A stretch of DNA of 64,000 nt from Pandoraea pneumonica (GTDB lineage Bacteria; Pseudomonadota; Gammaproteobacteria; Burkholderiales; Burkholderiaceae). The notes below the pieces were generated by a model that saw nothing but the letters and a program-made list of their open reading frames with translations, ran no database searches and was not told where the DNA came from. The DNA lies in contig NZ_CABPSK010000001.1 of NCBI RefSeq assembly GCF_902459645.1, positions 434,001-498,000 on the forward strand, given 5' to 3'. Positions 33,627 to 44,046 of this stretch are shown one piece after another (positions within the stretch are counted from its first letter, which is position 1; each line of letters begins with the position of its first letter). The translations under genes were made by a program, and so were the position numbers.

Positions 33627-35354
33627 TCAGTGATGCTGGCGGCGATCCGGCAAGGGCTGGCCATCATCAGGCAGTGAATCGGACACGGCGGTGACGGCTT
33701 CCGGCAACGGGCCAAGGTGCTGTTTCTTAGAAACGCTTACGCGTCTTTTATGACCCATACGGTTGGCTGGCGCAAACGGAGCGGCGTCGGTTGGCCTCTG
33801 ATGAGGTGGCGTCTCCGGCGGGGTGCTCGATGGCGATCCGAACACGGAGTCAGCCGAAAAACTGGCCCGGTGCGAAGGGAATTGCCACGGTTCACCGCCG
33901 TGCTGCCATGCCATGTTTTGCAAATCGCCCTGGGAACCGAGAATTCCAGAGTCTCGCGAAATGACGCTAATTCGGGGCTGTTTAGGCGAACCCCGGGTGA
34001 CAGCAATTGCGCCTCGTTCTACGTTGGCCGTCGGTGTATGCCGTTCGGTTTCGCGCCGCTGGTCAGCCGTTGAGATGGCAAGGTTTCGCGCACTGCTCGC
34101 TATTATTTGAAGCAGGACGCCAATGATTCCATAAACCCAAAAAAAGTCCAACAGATTCAGAAGTATTCGCTCCCAGATGTTGGTGTTTGCGCGGTCCGTA
34201 ACATCGCTGCCCCACTCGATCCACGCAAACGCGGCGATGAGCAGACCGCAGAGACTGGCAGTTGGTAGTGAAAAGAAACTCTTGGAAAAGCGCGCGCGAA
34301 ACGCTGCGAATCGCGACACTTCGCTAGCGTCGGCGGCCGGGTCATTCGTCAGTAAATCCGCGAGGTTGTCTTGCAGCAGAATTTCTGTGGCTGCATTGTT
34401 CTCCGACATGCGTAAGTGGTCGAGGCACGCGCGAAGCGGCGCGCCCACAATCGCTAGCGGGACTTCGAGGGCGGCGTGCACCATGTGTCTAGCCCCGCCC
34501 GACATGATGTCATTGGAAATGAGACATTCGAAGAGAAGCCGAAGGGGATTGCGTACCATGCCATACAAGCCCGCGAACGAGAAAAATGATACGGCGCATT
34601 CTCGGGATAAGTTGTGAATCGATGCATTCAGATGTTCCAATCCGGGGGCAGGTGTCGTTTGTGGCAACTTGTCGCGCAGCGACGGAAATAAGGTCTCGAG
34701 AAGGGCCGCGCCAGCGGTATTGCCAAGCATGATAACGATGCCGCTCGCCACGCAAATTGGAATCCTCCAGATGAGCGACGTCACGGCGCCGACGGCCTTG
34801 GCAACTTGTTCTGCGCCCGTCGCGAGCAGCGACGCGGCGAACGAACCGATGGCGAAGGGAAGCGCATCGCGAACACCGCCTCGGGCTATGCATGCCCTCA
34901 ACTTGCCTGAACGCACGTCCGCCAGAAGCGCCTGAAACCTACACTTCACTTCCGCAAGGTTGATGCCACGCGCTACCAACGTATCCGCGGTTTGCCGCAG
35001 ATGTTTGCTGAAATCGTTCAACCAAGGCGGCTGTCGGCCTGGCGTGGTGGAAGGCACGGGAGTCGTGTCATCCAAATGCTGCTGAACGTAGCCCCAAAAA
35101 TACTGAAAAATTCTACCGGCTTCCGCAGACCTTGCCTGCTCGGGCGTAAGCGACAACGCCTTGAGTATTGGGACTTCGGTCTGATCTAGCGTCGGGGGAA
35201 TGTTCCGCGTTTCTCGCAGATCACCGGAAATGGTCGATGCGGCGGGACTTTGGTGTGAGATGGTGTTTCGAGCATCGGTGCGTGCCGTGATCGCTGCGTG
35301 GGGAGTTTGCGTCGAAAACGTATTAGCGGGCATGAAATCGGCGGCCGACGCCAC
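33627..35354 (-). CDS. Unrecognised 575-aa protein with hydrophobic segments
   Basis: I do not recognise this protein. The GTG start has AAGGGGG about ten bases upstream; an ATG 21 bases downstream is the alternative. Layout: a Thr/Ser/Pro-rich N terminus of about 60 residues without a Sec signal, a helical region (about 65-155), then four hydrophobic segments near residues 170-225, 250-275, 370-390 and 400-425, and a polar, Pro/Ser/Arg-rich C-terminal tail of about 140 residues. The nucleotide sequence is visibly more AT-rich, with less biased codon use than its neighbours, which suggests transfer. A disordered polar N terminus plus internal hydrophobic stretches resembles secreted effectors or translocators, but there is no secretion gene or chaperone nearby, so this is only a guess. 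Confidence 0.7.
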   Translation of the reverse strand: MASAADFMPANTFSTQTPHAAITARTDARNTISHQSPAASTISGDLRETRNIPPTLDQTEVPILKALSLTPEQARSAEAGRIFQYFWGYVQQHLDDTTPVPSTTPGRQPPWLNDFSKHLRQTADTLVARGINLAEVKCRFQALLADVRSGKLRACIARGGVRDALPFAIGSFAASLLATGAEQVAKAVGAVTSLIWRIPICVASGIVIMLGNTAGAALLETLFPSLRDKLPQTTPAPGLEHLNASIHNLSRECAVSFFSFAGLYGMVRNPLRLLFECLISNDIMSGGARHMVHAALEVPLAIVGAPLRACLDHLRMSENNAATEILLQDNLADLLTNDPAADASEVSRFAAFRARFSKSFFSLPTASLCGLLIAAFAWIEWGSDVTDRANTNIWERILLNLLDFFWVYGIIGVLLQIIASSARNLAISTADQRRETERHTPTANVERGAIAVTRGSPKQPRISVISRDSGILGSQGDLQNMAWQHGGEPWQFPSHRASFSADSVFGSPSSTPPETPPHQRPTDAAPFAPANRMGHKRRVSVSKKQHLGPLPEAVTAVSDSLPDDGQPLPDRRQHH

Positions 35355-35514
35355 CAGCGCGACCCCCTTTGGCCGAGCTGGCCGTCAGGCCCTGTCAGAG
35401 TCAAGAAGCGGGCGATGGTACGTGCAACCGCTTCTCGCGACGACAGCCGGACAGGCGTTTGAAGCCGTTACTTCGCGTGTGTGCGTAGTGGCGGCATTGC
35501 ACCGCCCGGCACCG

Positions 35515-36567
35515 TCACGCCGGTACCACCATCACCCCCGCGCGCAACCCATTTGCCACGTTCGGATTCGGGAAGACGATGCGCTCTACGGGGTGCGACA
35601 CCGTGTAGGTGTTTTCGCCGTCGCGGGCGAGCACGGTGCCTGCCGTGTACGGCGTGAAATTCGGTGTGTCGGCAGGCACGTCGAGCACAAAGGCGTTCGT
35701 GCGGCGAACGATCTCTGCGGCCACGCGAAAGCGCTCCGCACGTTTGATTTCCCCGTCATCGCGCGCCGCCATCTCGCCGCCGGATAACCAGCGCCGCAAC
35801 GCGGCATCGATCCCTGCGAAATCCTCCAATCGGTTTTGCCCGAACGGCTCGACCTTGCCCAACTCCAGCGTGCAACTCTCGGCACCGAAACGTGCACAAG
35901 TGAAATACGAGAACGTGACCGACGGCTGGTCGGTGAGCATCACGGCCTCGATGTCAGCCGCCGCTAGCGTATCGATCCACGCGTCCGACTGTGTCGTTTC
36001 GGCCGTATTTGGCACCACCGCAAAGCGCTGGAAAAGCGAAGGGCGAATCGCCGTATGCATATCGACATGGCGACGCAGGCGACGCGCAGGTTTGCCGTCG
36101 ACGTCGGCATCGAAATACTGGGCGACGATCACTTCGAGCTCACGCGCTCGCTGCACCGCAGGCGACTCGGCGCGCTTGGCATGTGCGCCCTGAAACAGCC
36201 GGTTCAGATCGTAGTCGAGGTAGCGCTTGCCCGCGCGCACGGCATCGGGGTTGCCGAGAATGACGAGGACACGCTCGCGTAGCGTGAGCTTGCCATCGGC
36301 GATATCGCGCAAAATGCCGTCCACAATTTCGATCGGCGCTGTCTCGTCGCCGTGAATGCCACACGAAAGCACGGCATCAAAGCGCCCGGCGTTCGTGTCG
36401 GCAGGGGTGAGTTCAAGCACCCCTTCGGCGTGCCGTTTCCAGCGCACACCACAAGCGTCGATGCCTTGGGCGGTGTCGCCCCCATGGTTCGAATCGTGCC
36501 CATTGCGGTTGGCATCGCGAACATCGCTGAGCCAGTGACGCAGGGCGGAACGGTTGGCATCGGTCAT
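35515..36567 (-). CDS. astE: Succinylglutamate desuccinylase
   Basis: A 350-aa zinc-dependent deacylase (AstE/AspA family), the last AST step, releasing glutamate and succinate. Zinc ligands H72 and E75 lie in GIHGDETAP and H171 in VDMHTAIRPS; the catalytic glutamate is in CTLELGKVEPFG. GAGGAG lies nine bases before the ATG. The gene is divergent from astD, with 290 bases between them containing an operator candidate. In many proteobacteria astE is the last gene of one ast operon, so the divergent position here is unusual. Confidence 0.93.
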   Translation of the reverse strand: MTDANRSALRHWLSDVRDANRNGHDSNHGGDTAQGIDACGVRWKRHAEGVLELTPADTNAGRFDAVLSCGIHGDETAPIEIVDGILRDIADGKLTLRERVLVILGNPDAVRAGKRYLDYDLNRLFQGAHAKRAESPAVQRARELEVIVAQYFDADVDGKPARRLRRHVDMHTAIRPSLFQRFAVVPNTAETTQSDAWIDTLAAADIEAVMLTDQPSVTFSYFTCARFGAESCTLELGKVEPFGQNRLEDFAGIDAALRRWLSGGEMAARDDGEIKRAERFRVAAEIVRRTNAFVLDVPADTPNFTPYTAGTVLARDGENTYTVSHPVERIVFPNPNVANGLRAGVMVVPA

Positions 36568-36674
36568 CGTGAAAATCTCCTCGGTAGCTACTTAAAGCGC
36601 ACCGAAAGCGGCCAAAAAAAGCGCTATCGGTGTCATTCAACTTCTTTCGGCCTTTCTTTAGACGTGGGGCGGCC

Positions 36675-36692
36675 GAATACAGCTTCGTATTC
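36675..36692. promoter_or_regulatory. Operator candidate in the astE-astD divergent region
   Basis: GAATAC (36675-36680) and GTATTC (36687-36692) form a perfect inverted repeat with a 6-base spacer. It resembles the ArgR half-site pattern (GAAT...ATTC) and lies in the shared regulatory region of astE and astD. The binding protein is not known from the sequence. Confidence 0.55.
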
Positions 36693-36701
36693 TATGCGTG
36701 A

Positions 36702-38348
<1,647 letters not shown>

Positions 38349-38424
38349 CAGTGCCAACGCAACGCACCAGCGCGATCGCCTCGCGGCGCTACCTTCTCTC
38401 TCTTTGCCTCTTCAGGATTTGCTC

Positions 38425-39786
38425 ATGACGCGTATTGCCATCGAAGCCAACTTCGACGGACTGGTCGGTCCCACGCACAACTATGCAGGGTTGTCGTTCG
38501 GTAACGTGGCGTCGGCCAACAACGCGAATCGGGTGTCGAACCCGCGCGAGGCCGCGTTGCAGGGGCTTGCCAAGATGAAAGCGCTCGCCGATCTCGGCTA
38601 TGCGCAGGGAGTGTTGCCGCCGCAGGAGCGCCCGTCGGTGGGGTTGCTGCGCACGCTGGGGTTTTCCGGGGACGATCACGCCGTCATTCGCGAGGCTGCG
38701 AAAACGGCCCCGGCGCTGTTGGGCGCGGCCTGCTCGGCGGCGAGTATGTGGACGGCCAACGCCGCCACCGTCAGCCCTTCAGCGGATACGGCAGACGGCC
38801 GCGTGCACTTCACTCCGGCGAATCTGTGCAGCAAGTTGCACCGGGCGATCGAGCATGAAACGACCTCGCGTGTGTTGCGTGCGGCGTTTCCCGACACGCG
38901 CCGTTTCGCGCATCACGACGCGCTGCCGGGCTGGCCGTCGTTGGGCGACGAAGGTGCCGCGAACCATACGCGTTTTTGTGGGGCGTATGGCGAGCGCGGC
39001 GTCGAATTCTTCGTCTATGGCCGCGACGATCTCGCCAGCGCGCCCGCGCCGCAGCGCTTTCCGGCGCGTCAGACGTTGCAGGCGAGCCAGGCCATCGCGC
39101 GGCGGCACGGGCTGGCAGACGACGCGGTCGTGTTTGCCCAGCAACATCCCGACGCCATCGATGCGGGCGTTTTTCACAACGACGTGATTGCCGTCGGTAA
39201 CGGCAACGTGCTGTTCTGCCACGAACAGGCGTTTGTCGATCAACAAGCGGTGCTGGCGACGCTTCGTGAGCGTCTTGCCGCGCAAGGCAGCGAGCTTCAG
39301 GTGGTGGAAGTGTCGAGCGCCGACGTCTCGATCGAGGACACGGTCGGCTCGTATCTGTTTAACAGCCAGTTGCTCGCGCGTTCGCCCGAGGCGGGCGGCG
39401 GCATGCGGCTGGTGGTCCCGCAGGAATGCCGGGAGCGTCCGGCCGTCTGGCGCTATCTCGAATCGCTGGTGGCGAGTGGCGGTCCGATTCGCGAGTTACA
39501 AGTCTTCGACTTGCGAGAGAGCATGCGAAATGGCGGCGGTCCGGCATGTCTGCGACTCCGTGTGGTGCTCACCGAAGCGGAGCGCGCTGCCACCCATCCG
39601 GGGCTGTGGATCGACGATACGCGCTATGCGGTGCTGACCGAGTGGGTCAAGCGTCACTATCGCGACCGTCTGGCAGTGGCCGATTTGGCCGACCCGGCAT
39701 TGTTGAACGAGTGCCGCACAGCGCTCGACGAACTCACCCGGCTGCTGGGGCTGGGCAGCCTGTATCCGTTCCAACTTGGCGGCTGA
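38425..39786 (+). CDS. astB: N-succinylarginine dihydrolase
   Basis: A 453-aa enzyme of the amidinotransferase/hydrolase fold (E. coli AstB is 447 aa). It converts succinylarginine to succinylornithine, ammonia and carbon dioxide. N-terminal signature: [18 protein letters not shown]. The catalytic triad corresponds to E176 ([13 protein letters not shown]), H251 ([12 protein letters not shown]) and C375 ([14 protein letters not shown]), matching E174, H248 and C365 of E. coli AstB. AGGA lies seven bases before the ATG. It is the second gene of the astD-astB pair. Confidence 0.96.
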   Translation: MTRIAIEANFDGLVGPTHNYAGLSFGNVASANNANRVSNPREAALQGLAKMKALADLGYAQGVLPPQERPSVGLLRTLGFSGDDHAVIREAAKTAPALLGAACSAASMWTANAATVSPSADTADGRVHFTPANLCSKLHRAIEHETTSRVLRAAFPDTRRFAHHDALPGWPSLGDEGAANHTRFCGAYGERGVEFFVYGRDDLASAPAPQRFPARQTLQASQAIARRHGLADDAVVFAQQHPDAIDAGVFHNDVIAVGNGNVLFCHEQAFVDQQAVLATLRERLAAQGSELQVVEVSSADVSIEDTVGSYLFNSQLLARSPEAGGGMRLVVPQECRERPAVWRYLESLVASGGPIRELQVFDLRESMRNGGGPACLRLRVVLTEAERAATHPGLWIDDTRYAVLTEWVKRHYRDRLAVADLADPALLNECRTALDELTRLLGLGSLYPFQLGG

Positions 39787-39876
39787 GGCGCGACGCGACG
39801 GCTGCCTCATCCGCTGCGCTCGATTTGTCGCTCTCGTCCATCTCGTCTATCTGGTCCATTTCAAGGAGTCGTGCTC

Positions 39877-40443
39877 ATGACCACTATCGTTGGCGTGTCT
39901 GGAAGCCTGCGCAAAGGTTCTTACAACACCGCATTGCTGCACGCCGCGAAAGCGGCAGCACCGGCGGGCGTAACGCTCGAAGTTCACACTCTGCACGGCA
40001 TTCCGCTGTACGACGGCGATCTGGAGGCGAGCGATGGCATTCCCGCCGCCGTGACCACGCTTAAAGACGCGATCGCGCAAGCGGACGGCCTGTTGCTGGT
40101 GACACCGGAGTACAACAACGGCATGCCGGGGGTGTTCAAGAATGCGGTCGATTGGCTATCGCGCCCGCCTGCCGATAGCGCGCGAGTGTTCCGCAACAAG
40201 CCGGTTGCGCTCATGGGCGCGTCACCCGGCGGGTTCGGCACCATCCTCAGTCAGAACGCTTGGTTGCCGGTACTGCGCACGCTGCAAACTACGCCATGGT
40301 GGCAAGGCCGGATGATGGTGTCGCACGCGAATCAAGTCATCGATGCCGACGGCAATTTGCAGGACGACGCCGTGCGAAAACAACTCACAGAATTCCTTGC
40401 AGGCTTCGTCGCGTTTCTGAACGAGGCCAAGCCTAGCAAGTGA
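39877..40443 (+). CDS. NADPH-dependent FMN reductase (ChrR/YieF-like)
   Basis: A 188-aa flavodoxin-like reductase. AAGGAG lies eight bases before the ATG; a GTG six bases earlier is too close to that site. The FMN-binding loop is VSGSLRKGSYNTALL (residues 8-22) and the second flavin contact is TPEYNNGMPGVFKNAVDW. It should reduce quinones, chromate or azo dyes with NAD(P)H; the physiological substrate is unknown. It lies 90 bases after astB on the same strand but is not a known AST component. Confidence 0.88.
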   Translation: MTTIVGVSGSLRKGSYNTALLHAAKAAAPAGVTLEVHTLHGIPLYDGDLEASDGIPAAVTTLKDAIAQADGLLLVTPEYNNGMPGVFKNAVDWLSRPPADSARVFRNKPVALMGASPGGFGTILSQNAWLPVLRTLQTTPWWQGRMMVSHANQVIDADGNLQDDAVRKQLTEFLAGFVAFLNEAKPSK

Positions 40444-40455
40444 ACTGGGGCAGAT

Positions 40456-40499
40456 AGTTACGATAAATCAGGGAATTATGTTGATGATTTAATGTAACT
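40456..40499. repeat. AT-rich long inverted repeat after the FMN reductase gene
   Basis: AGTTAC-GATAAATCA (40456-40470) pairs with TGATTTAAT-GTAACT (40485-40499), giving an imperfect stem of about 14 bp with a 14-base loop. It begins 12 bases after the stop codon. It is strikingly AT-rich against the surrounding GC-rich DNA. It could be a terminator without a T-run, or a protein-binding site. Confidence 0.6.
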
Positions 40500-40506
40500 G
40501 CTGCAA

Positions 40507-40535
40507 TTGACACGGCGGGCGAACCTTCCTAAATC
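40507..40535 (+). promoter_or_regulatory. Promoter candidate for the DUF1488 gene
   Basis: A perfect TTGACA (40507-40512) is followed after 17 bases by TAAATC (40530-40535), a weak match to TATAAT. It lies directly after the AT-rich inverted repeat and 118 bases before the DUF1488 start. Confidence 0.4.
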
Positions 40536-40652
40536 GGAATTGACGAACCGATAAGCGAGACGTTTCGCGGATTGGCCAGCGATGCACTATGCTGGATGCA
40601 ACGTGTCGGCCGACACGTCAATCGCGTCATTTCGCTAACTAGGGGTGCCGCC

Positions 40653-40955
40653 ATGCCAATTCATTTTCCGGAATACGGCCCCGTGTTCAATTGCGAAGAT
40701 CTGACGATCGAGTTCGCCGTGCGCGTGAACGGTCGACACATCGATTGCGCGGTGTCGGCTGAGGCGCTCGAAGACCACTTCGGCGCCTATTCGGCCCGGG
40801 CTGACGACTTGTTGCACGCGTTCGAACACGGTCGCAACGACATCGAAGCGCTTGCCCGGCGCTACCTCTCCATGGGCCTTGCCGGCCCGGTGCTGCTGCG
40901 CAGCGGCCATTTCCGCTGGGTGAGGGAAGCCAAGCGGCAAGAAGCCCGTCGCTAA
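40653..40955 (+). CDS. DUF1488 family small protein
   Basis: A 100-aa soluble protein. Sequence MPIHFPEYGPVFNCEDLTIE and CAVSAEALEDHFG fit the DUF1488 family, which has no established function. AGGGGTG lies about seven bases before the ATG; an in-frame ATG 81 bases upstream is unsupported. It stands alone between the FMN reductase and the miniprotein genes. Confidence 0.78.
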   Translation: MPIHFPEYGPVFNCEDLTIEFAVRVNGRHIDCAVSAEALEDHFGAYSARADDLLHAFEHGRNDIEALARRYLSMGLAGPVLLRSGHFRWVREAKRQEARR

Positions 40956-41155
40956 CGCGCAGCGCCCCACGTGCCGTCGGTGCCGAAAACGGCGACCGGC
41001 GGCCATCTCGCTTGATCTCCGTCAAACTCCGATTTGTGTAGGCGTACGACTGAATAGGCGTGGCTTAGGCTTCGGCGTACACTGGTGTTGCCGCTTTATG
41101 AGTGACACGCGAGTGACACTCGCGGCACCATCGCCGATAACTATAAGGAGTCGCC

Positions 41156-41359
41156 ATGGGTTCGGAATTCCGTGTCGTCATCGCCTCTATCGCGGCCTTC
41201 ATGACGCTTGGCGGGGCATTCGCCACCATTCACGGTTTGCTCTACGATCGCTCGCACGTCATGCACGGCGGCGTCATCACCGTTCTGTTCGGCATCCTCT
41301 TCATCGTCGTCATGCTCACGCCATGGCCACGCGACGAGGAACGAGAGAAGCAGGGGTAG
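41156..41359 (+). CDS. Two-helix membrane miniprotein, copy 1
   Basis: A 67-aa protein with two hydrophobic helices (about residues 7-29 and 38-56) joined by a short loop, and a charged tail (PRDEEREKQG). AAGGAG lies seven bases before the ATG. It shares the pattern RVVIA-x-I-x-AF-xx-LGG-x-FATIHGLL and ML-x-PW-xxx-EE with the second copy 190 bases downstream, about half of all residues being identical. No known family is recognised. The tandem, selected-looking conservation argues for a real gene. Confidence 0.75.
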   Translation: MGSEFRVVIASIAAFMTLGGAFATIHGLLYDRSHVMHGGVITVLFGILFIVVMLTPWPRDEEREKQG

Positions 41360-41549
41360 GGCGCTCGTCTTCGGTCCATCTGCCGAAACCGTCGGTCATC
41401 GCCAGCAGCCACTGCTTTCGCTGATTCCGCAGACTCGTAAAGTACGGTTAACCATTTAGCGTTGCGCGTCCTACACTGAAATCGAGGGACGCCGACGGAG
41501 CTCGGTTGCTGCGCTTCGCAACGGTCGTGGACTCGCTGTGAGGTGACGT

Positions 41550-41753
41550 ATGTGCTCCGATACCCGCGTCGTCATTGCCGCTATTTCGGCTTTCGTCATG
41601 CTAGGCGGCATGTTCGCAACCATCCACGGTCTGCTCTTCAATCTGCCCGATGTCGCGCACTACGGCGTGGCCGCCGTCATCGTCGGTGCAACGCTCATGG
41701 CCACCATGCTCATTCCATGGGGCGCCAACGAAGAACAGCCGAAGTCTCGTTGA
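41550..41753 (+). CDS. Two-helix membrane miniprotein, copy 2
   Basis: A 67-aa paralogue of the preceding miniprotein, of the same length. GAGGTGA lies about seven bases before the ATG. Conserved with copy 1: RVVIAAISAF, LGGMFATIHGLLF, and MLIPWGANEE near the C terminus. The spacer between the copies has no homology visible by eye, so the duplication is old or only the coding part was kept. The function is unknown; a small inner-membrane regulator or stress peptide is conceivable. Confidence 0.75.
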   Translation: MCSDTRVVIAAISAFVMLGGMFATIHGLLFNLPDVAHYGVAAVIVGATLMATMLIPWGANEEQPKSR

Positions 41754-41761
41754 TCGATCAT

Positions 41762-42502
41762 CTACTTGCTAAGGCGCGCCCGCAGACACATAAACGCGGG
41801 CACCTGCGAAAGTTCGTCGTAAAGCCGCTTGTCGACCGCCGCCATCTCCGGCAGCGGCAACGGTTCCACCATGCGCTCGAGCTGCCAACCGGCATCCGCC
41901 GCCGCATTGAGAATGCCCGCCAACGGTCGCCGGAATGATTCGACAAACGGCTTCGGCTCGCCAAAACCACTCCAATACATGCCGAATTTGGTGATGTCGA
42001 AGTAAGGCCGGTTGCGCCGCGTACGCTCATCGATCCAGTCGCGCATGGGATGCCCCATCGACCACACGAGCGTCGCCCCTGGTTTGGCCACCCGTGCAAA
42101 CTCCTGGAACGTCGGCCCCAACTCTTCGACATAGTCCAATGCCAGTGCGCTGACAATGGCATCGAATCGGTTTTCGCTCAGCGTGACAAATGGCGTGCCC
42201 AGATCCTGAACGTCGAACTCGGCGGATAGCCCTGCGCATCGCTCGCGTGCCAATTCGATCATCTCCGGCGTGACATCGATGCCATGCACCGTGGCGCCTT
42301 GCTCGGTGAGCCATGCGCTGTTGATACCGGGACCGCAACCCGCGTCGAGTACGTGCATGCCCGCCACCGGTCCGAGCAATGCCCGCGTGGCCGGACGCTC
42401 GTAAAGCGCGTTGTGCGGCTTGGTGACGGCAATGTCTGCATAACGGCGAGCGAAGCTGGCGTAAGCAGTACGTCCCATGGACGTTTGGTCGTCAGACGGC
42501 AT
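41762..42502 (-). CDS. Class I SAM-dependent methyltransferase
   Basis: A 246-aa methyltransferase of the UbiE/type 11 kind. Motif I is VLDAGCGPG (residues 51-59), followed by GIDVTPEMIELAR and the post-I region FDAIVSALALDYVEEL. GAGGAG lies about eight bases before the ATG. An in-frame extension of 39 residues upstream would run into the divergent flavoprotein promoter region and was rejected. The substrate is unknown. It is convergent with miniprotein copy 2, only 8 bases apart, and divergent from the flavoprotein gene. Confidence 0.87.
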   Translation of the reverse strand: MPSDDQTSMGRTAYASFARRYADIAVTKPHNALYERPATRALLGPVAGMHVLDAGCGPGINSAWLTEQGATVHGIDVTPEMIELARERCAGLSAEFDVQDLGTPFVTLSENRFDAIVSALALDYVEELGPTFQEFARVAKPGATLVWSMGHPMRDWIDERTRRNRPYFDITKFGMYWSGFGEPKPFVESFRRPLAGILNAAADAGWQLERMVEPLPLPEMAAVDKRLYDELSQVPAFMCLRARLSK

Positions 42503-42609
42503 TCGGGGGGCTCCTCTGGAGGGTGGTTGAAAGACGTGATTATGGGACAATGCCGACCTTTGCCGCACTGCGCGTGCCATCCTCCCACTCGCTACCTGAC
42601 TGATTCCGC

Positions 42610-43980
42610 ATGACCGCATCCGCCGATCCGACGACCGCTTCGTCGACCGCTTCTTCGATCACTTCCCCGACGCTCCCGGCCGCTGGCCCGCACGCGACCG
42701 ATGCCGCGTCGGCGCAAGCGCATGCCGTGGACGTCGCGGTGATCGGTGCGGGCCCGGCTGGCTTGATGGCTGCCGAAGTGCTGTCCGCCGCAGGCTGGCG
42801 TGTCGACGTGTACGACGCCATGCCGTCGGTTGGCCGCAAGTTTCTGATGGCGGGCAAGGGCGGTATGAATCTGACGCACGGCGAGCCAGCGGAGCAGTTT
42901 GTTGGCCGCTATGGCCCGCGTGCCGATGCCGTCGGTCAATGGTTGCGCCGCTTTAACGCAGACGACGTGCGCAGCTGGGCGCACCGGCTGGGCATCGATA
43001 CGTTCGTCGGCACCTCCGGACGAGTATTCCCCGTCGACATGAAAGCCGCGCCGCTCTTGCGTGCATGGCTGGCACGCCTGCGTGCGGCGGGCGTGCGTTT
43101 GCACGTTCGCCATCGATGGCTGGGTTGGCAAAGCGGTGTGGAAGACACCGTCGGAAATGCCCCGCAGCGACTGCGCTTCGCCACGCCAGACGGTGAGCAT
43201 GTCATCAACGCCCGCGCCGTGATATTGACGCTTGGCGGCGCTAGTTGGCCGCAGTTAGGGTCCGACGCTGCATGGGTGCCATGGCTGCGTGAGCGTGGTG
43301 TCGACGTGGCGCCGCTACTGCCCGCCAACACAGGCTTCGAGGCGGACTGGACCCCCCATATGCGCAGCAAGTTCGCGGGCGAGCCGATCAAGTCTGTGAC
43401 GATGACGTTGCCTGACGGCACCACCCGTCAAGGCGAATTCGTGATCTCGGAACACGGCGTGGAGGGCAGTCTGGTCTACGCGCTGTCGGCCCCCATTCGC
43501 GACGCCATTCTCGCGAACGGCAACGGGCAGGGGACGCAGGTGTTCCTCGACTTGCTGCCCGACTGGCCAGCACAACGTGTGGCCGACGAAGTGGCGCACC
43601 CGCGCGGTTCGCGCTCGATGGCGAGCCATCTGCAAAGCCGGTTGGGGATTGCAGGCGTGAAAGCGGGATTGTTGCGGGAGTGTCTGGCGCGCGAGACGTT
43701 CAACGACCCGGCGGCGCTCGCGGCCGGTATCAAACGGTTGCCGCTCACGTTGCTGCGCACGCGCCCGATTGCCGAAGTGATCAGCAGCGCAGGCGGGGTC
43801 CGGCTCGAAGCGCTCGACGAGCATCTGATGCTCCGCGCGGTGCCCGGTGTGTTCTGTGCAGGGGAAATGCTGGATTGGGAAGCCCCGACCGGGGGCTATC
43901 TCTTGACGGCCTGCTTCGCCAGCGCTTGCGTGGCGGGCGACGGCGCCGCCGCGTATCTGGCGGCGCTGCCTTCGTCCTGA
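42610..43980 (+). CDS. HI0933-like FAD flavoprotein (TIGR03862 type)
   Basis: A 456-aa flavoprotein. FAD-binding GAGPAG is at residues 46-51 after a 40-residue Ser/Thr/Ala-rich leader; the HI0933 family hallmarks are VGRKFLMAGKGGMNLTH, TSGRVFPVDMKAAPLLRAWL and the C-terminal GEMLDWEAPTGGYLLTACF. It is predicted to be an NAD(P)/FAD-dependent oxidoreductase of unknown substrate. Divergent from a methyltransferase gene and convergent with another one, with a hairpin between the latter pair. Confidence 0.87.
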   Translation: MTASADPTTASSTASSITSPTLPAAGPHATDAASAQAHAVDVAVIGAGPAGLMAAEVLSAAGWRVDVYDAMPSVGRKFLMAGKGGMNLTHGEPAEQFVGRYGPRADAVGQWLRRFNADDVRSWAHRLGIDTFVGTSGRVFPVDMKAAPLLRAWLARLRAAGVRLHVRHRWLGWQSGVEDTVGNAPQRLRFATPDGEHVINARAVILTLGGASWPQLGSDAAWVPWLRERGVDVAPLLPANTGFEADWTPHMRSKFAGEPIKSVTMTLPDGTTRQGEFVISEHGVEGSLVYALSAPIRDAILANGNGQGTQVFLDLLPDWPAQRVADEVAHPRGSRSMASHLQSRLGIAGVKAGLLRECLARETFNDPAALAAGIKRLPLTLLRTRPIAEVISSAGGVRLEALDEHLMLRAVPGVFCAGEMLDWEAPTGGYLLTACFASACVAGDGAAAYLAALPSS

Positions 43981-43994
43981 TGCCGCGTCCTGAT

Positions 43995-44027
43995 GTCCTG
44001 ATCGCGGCACGTTAGCCGGATCAGGAC
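43995..44027. terminator. Hairpin between convergent genes
   Basis: GTCCTGATC (43995-44003) and GATCAGGAC (44019-44027) form a perfect 9-bp stem with a 15-base loop, between the flavoprotein stop and the methyltransferase stop. There is no T-run on either side, so it may rely on Rho or act as an RNA end-stabiliser. TCCTGATG also occurs as a short direct repeat just before it. Confidence 0.55.
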
Positions 44028-44046
44028 ACAACCTTCGGGAGCGAAC

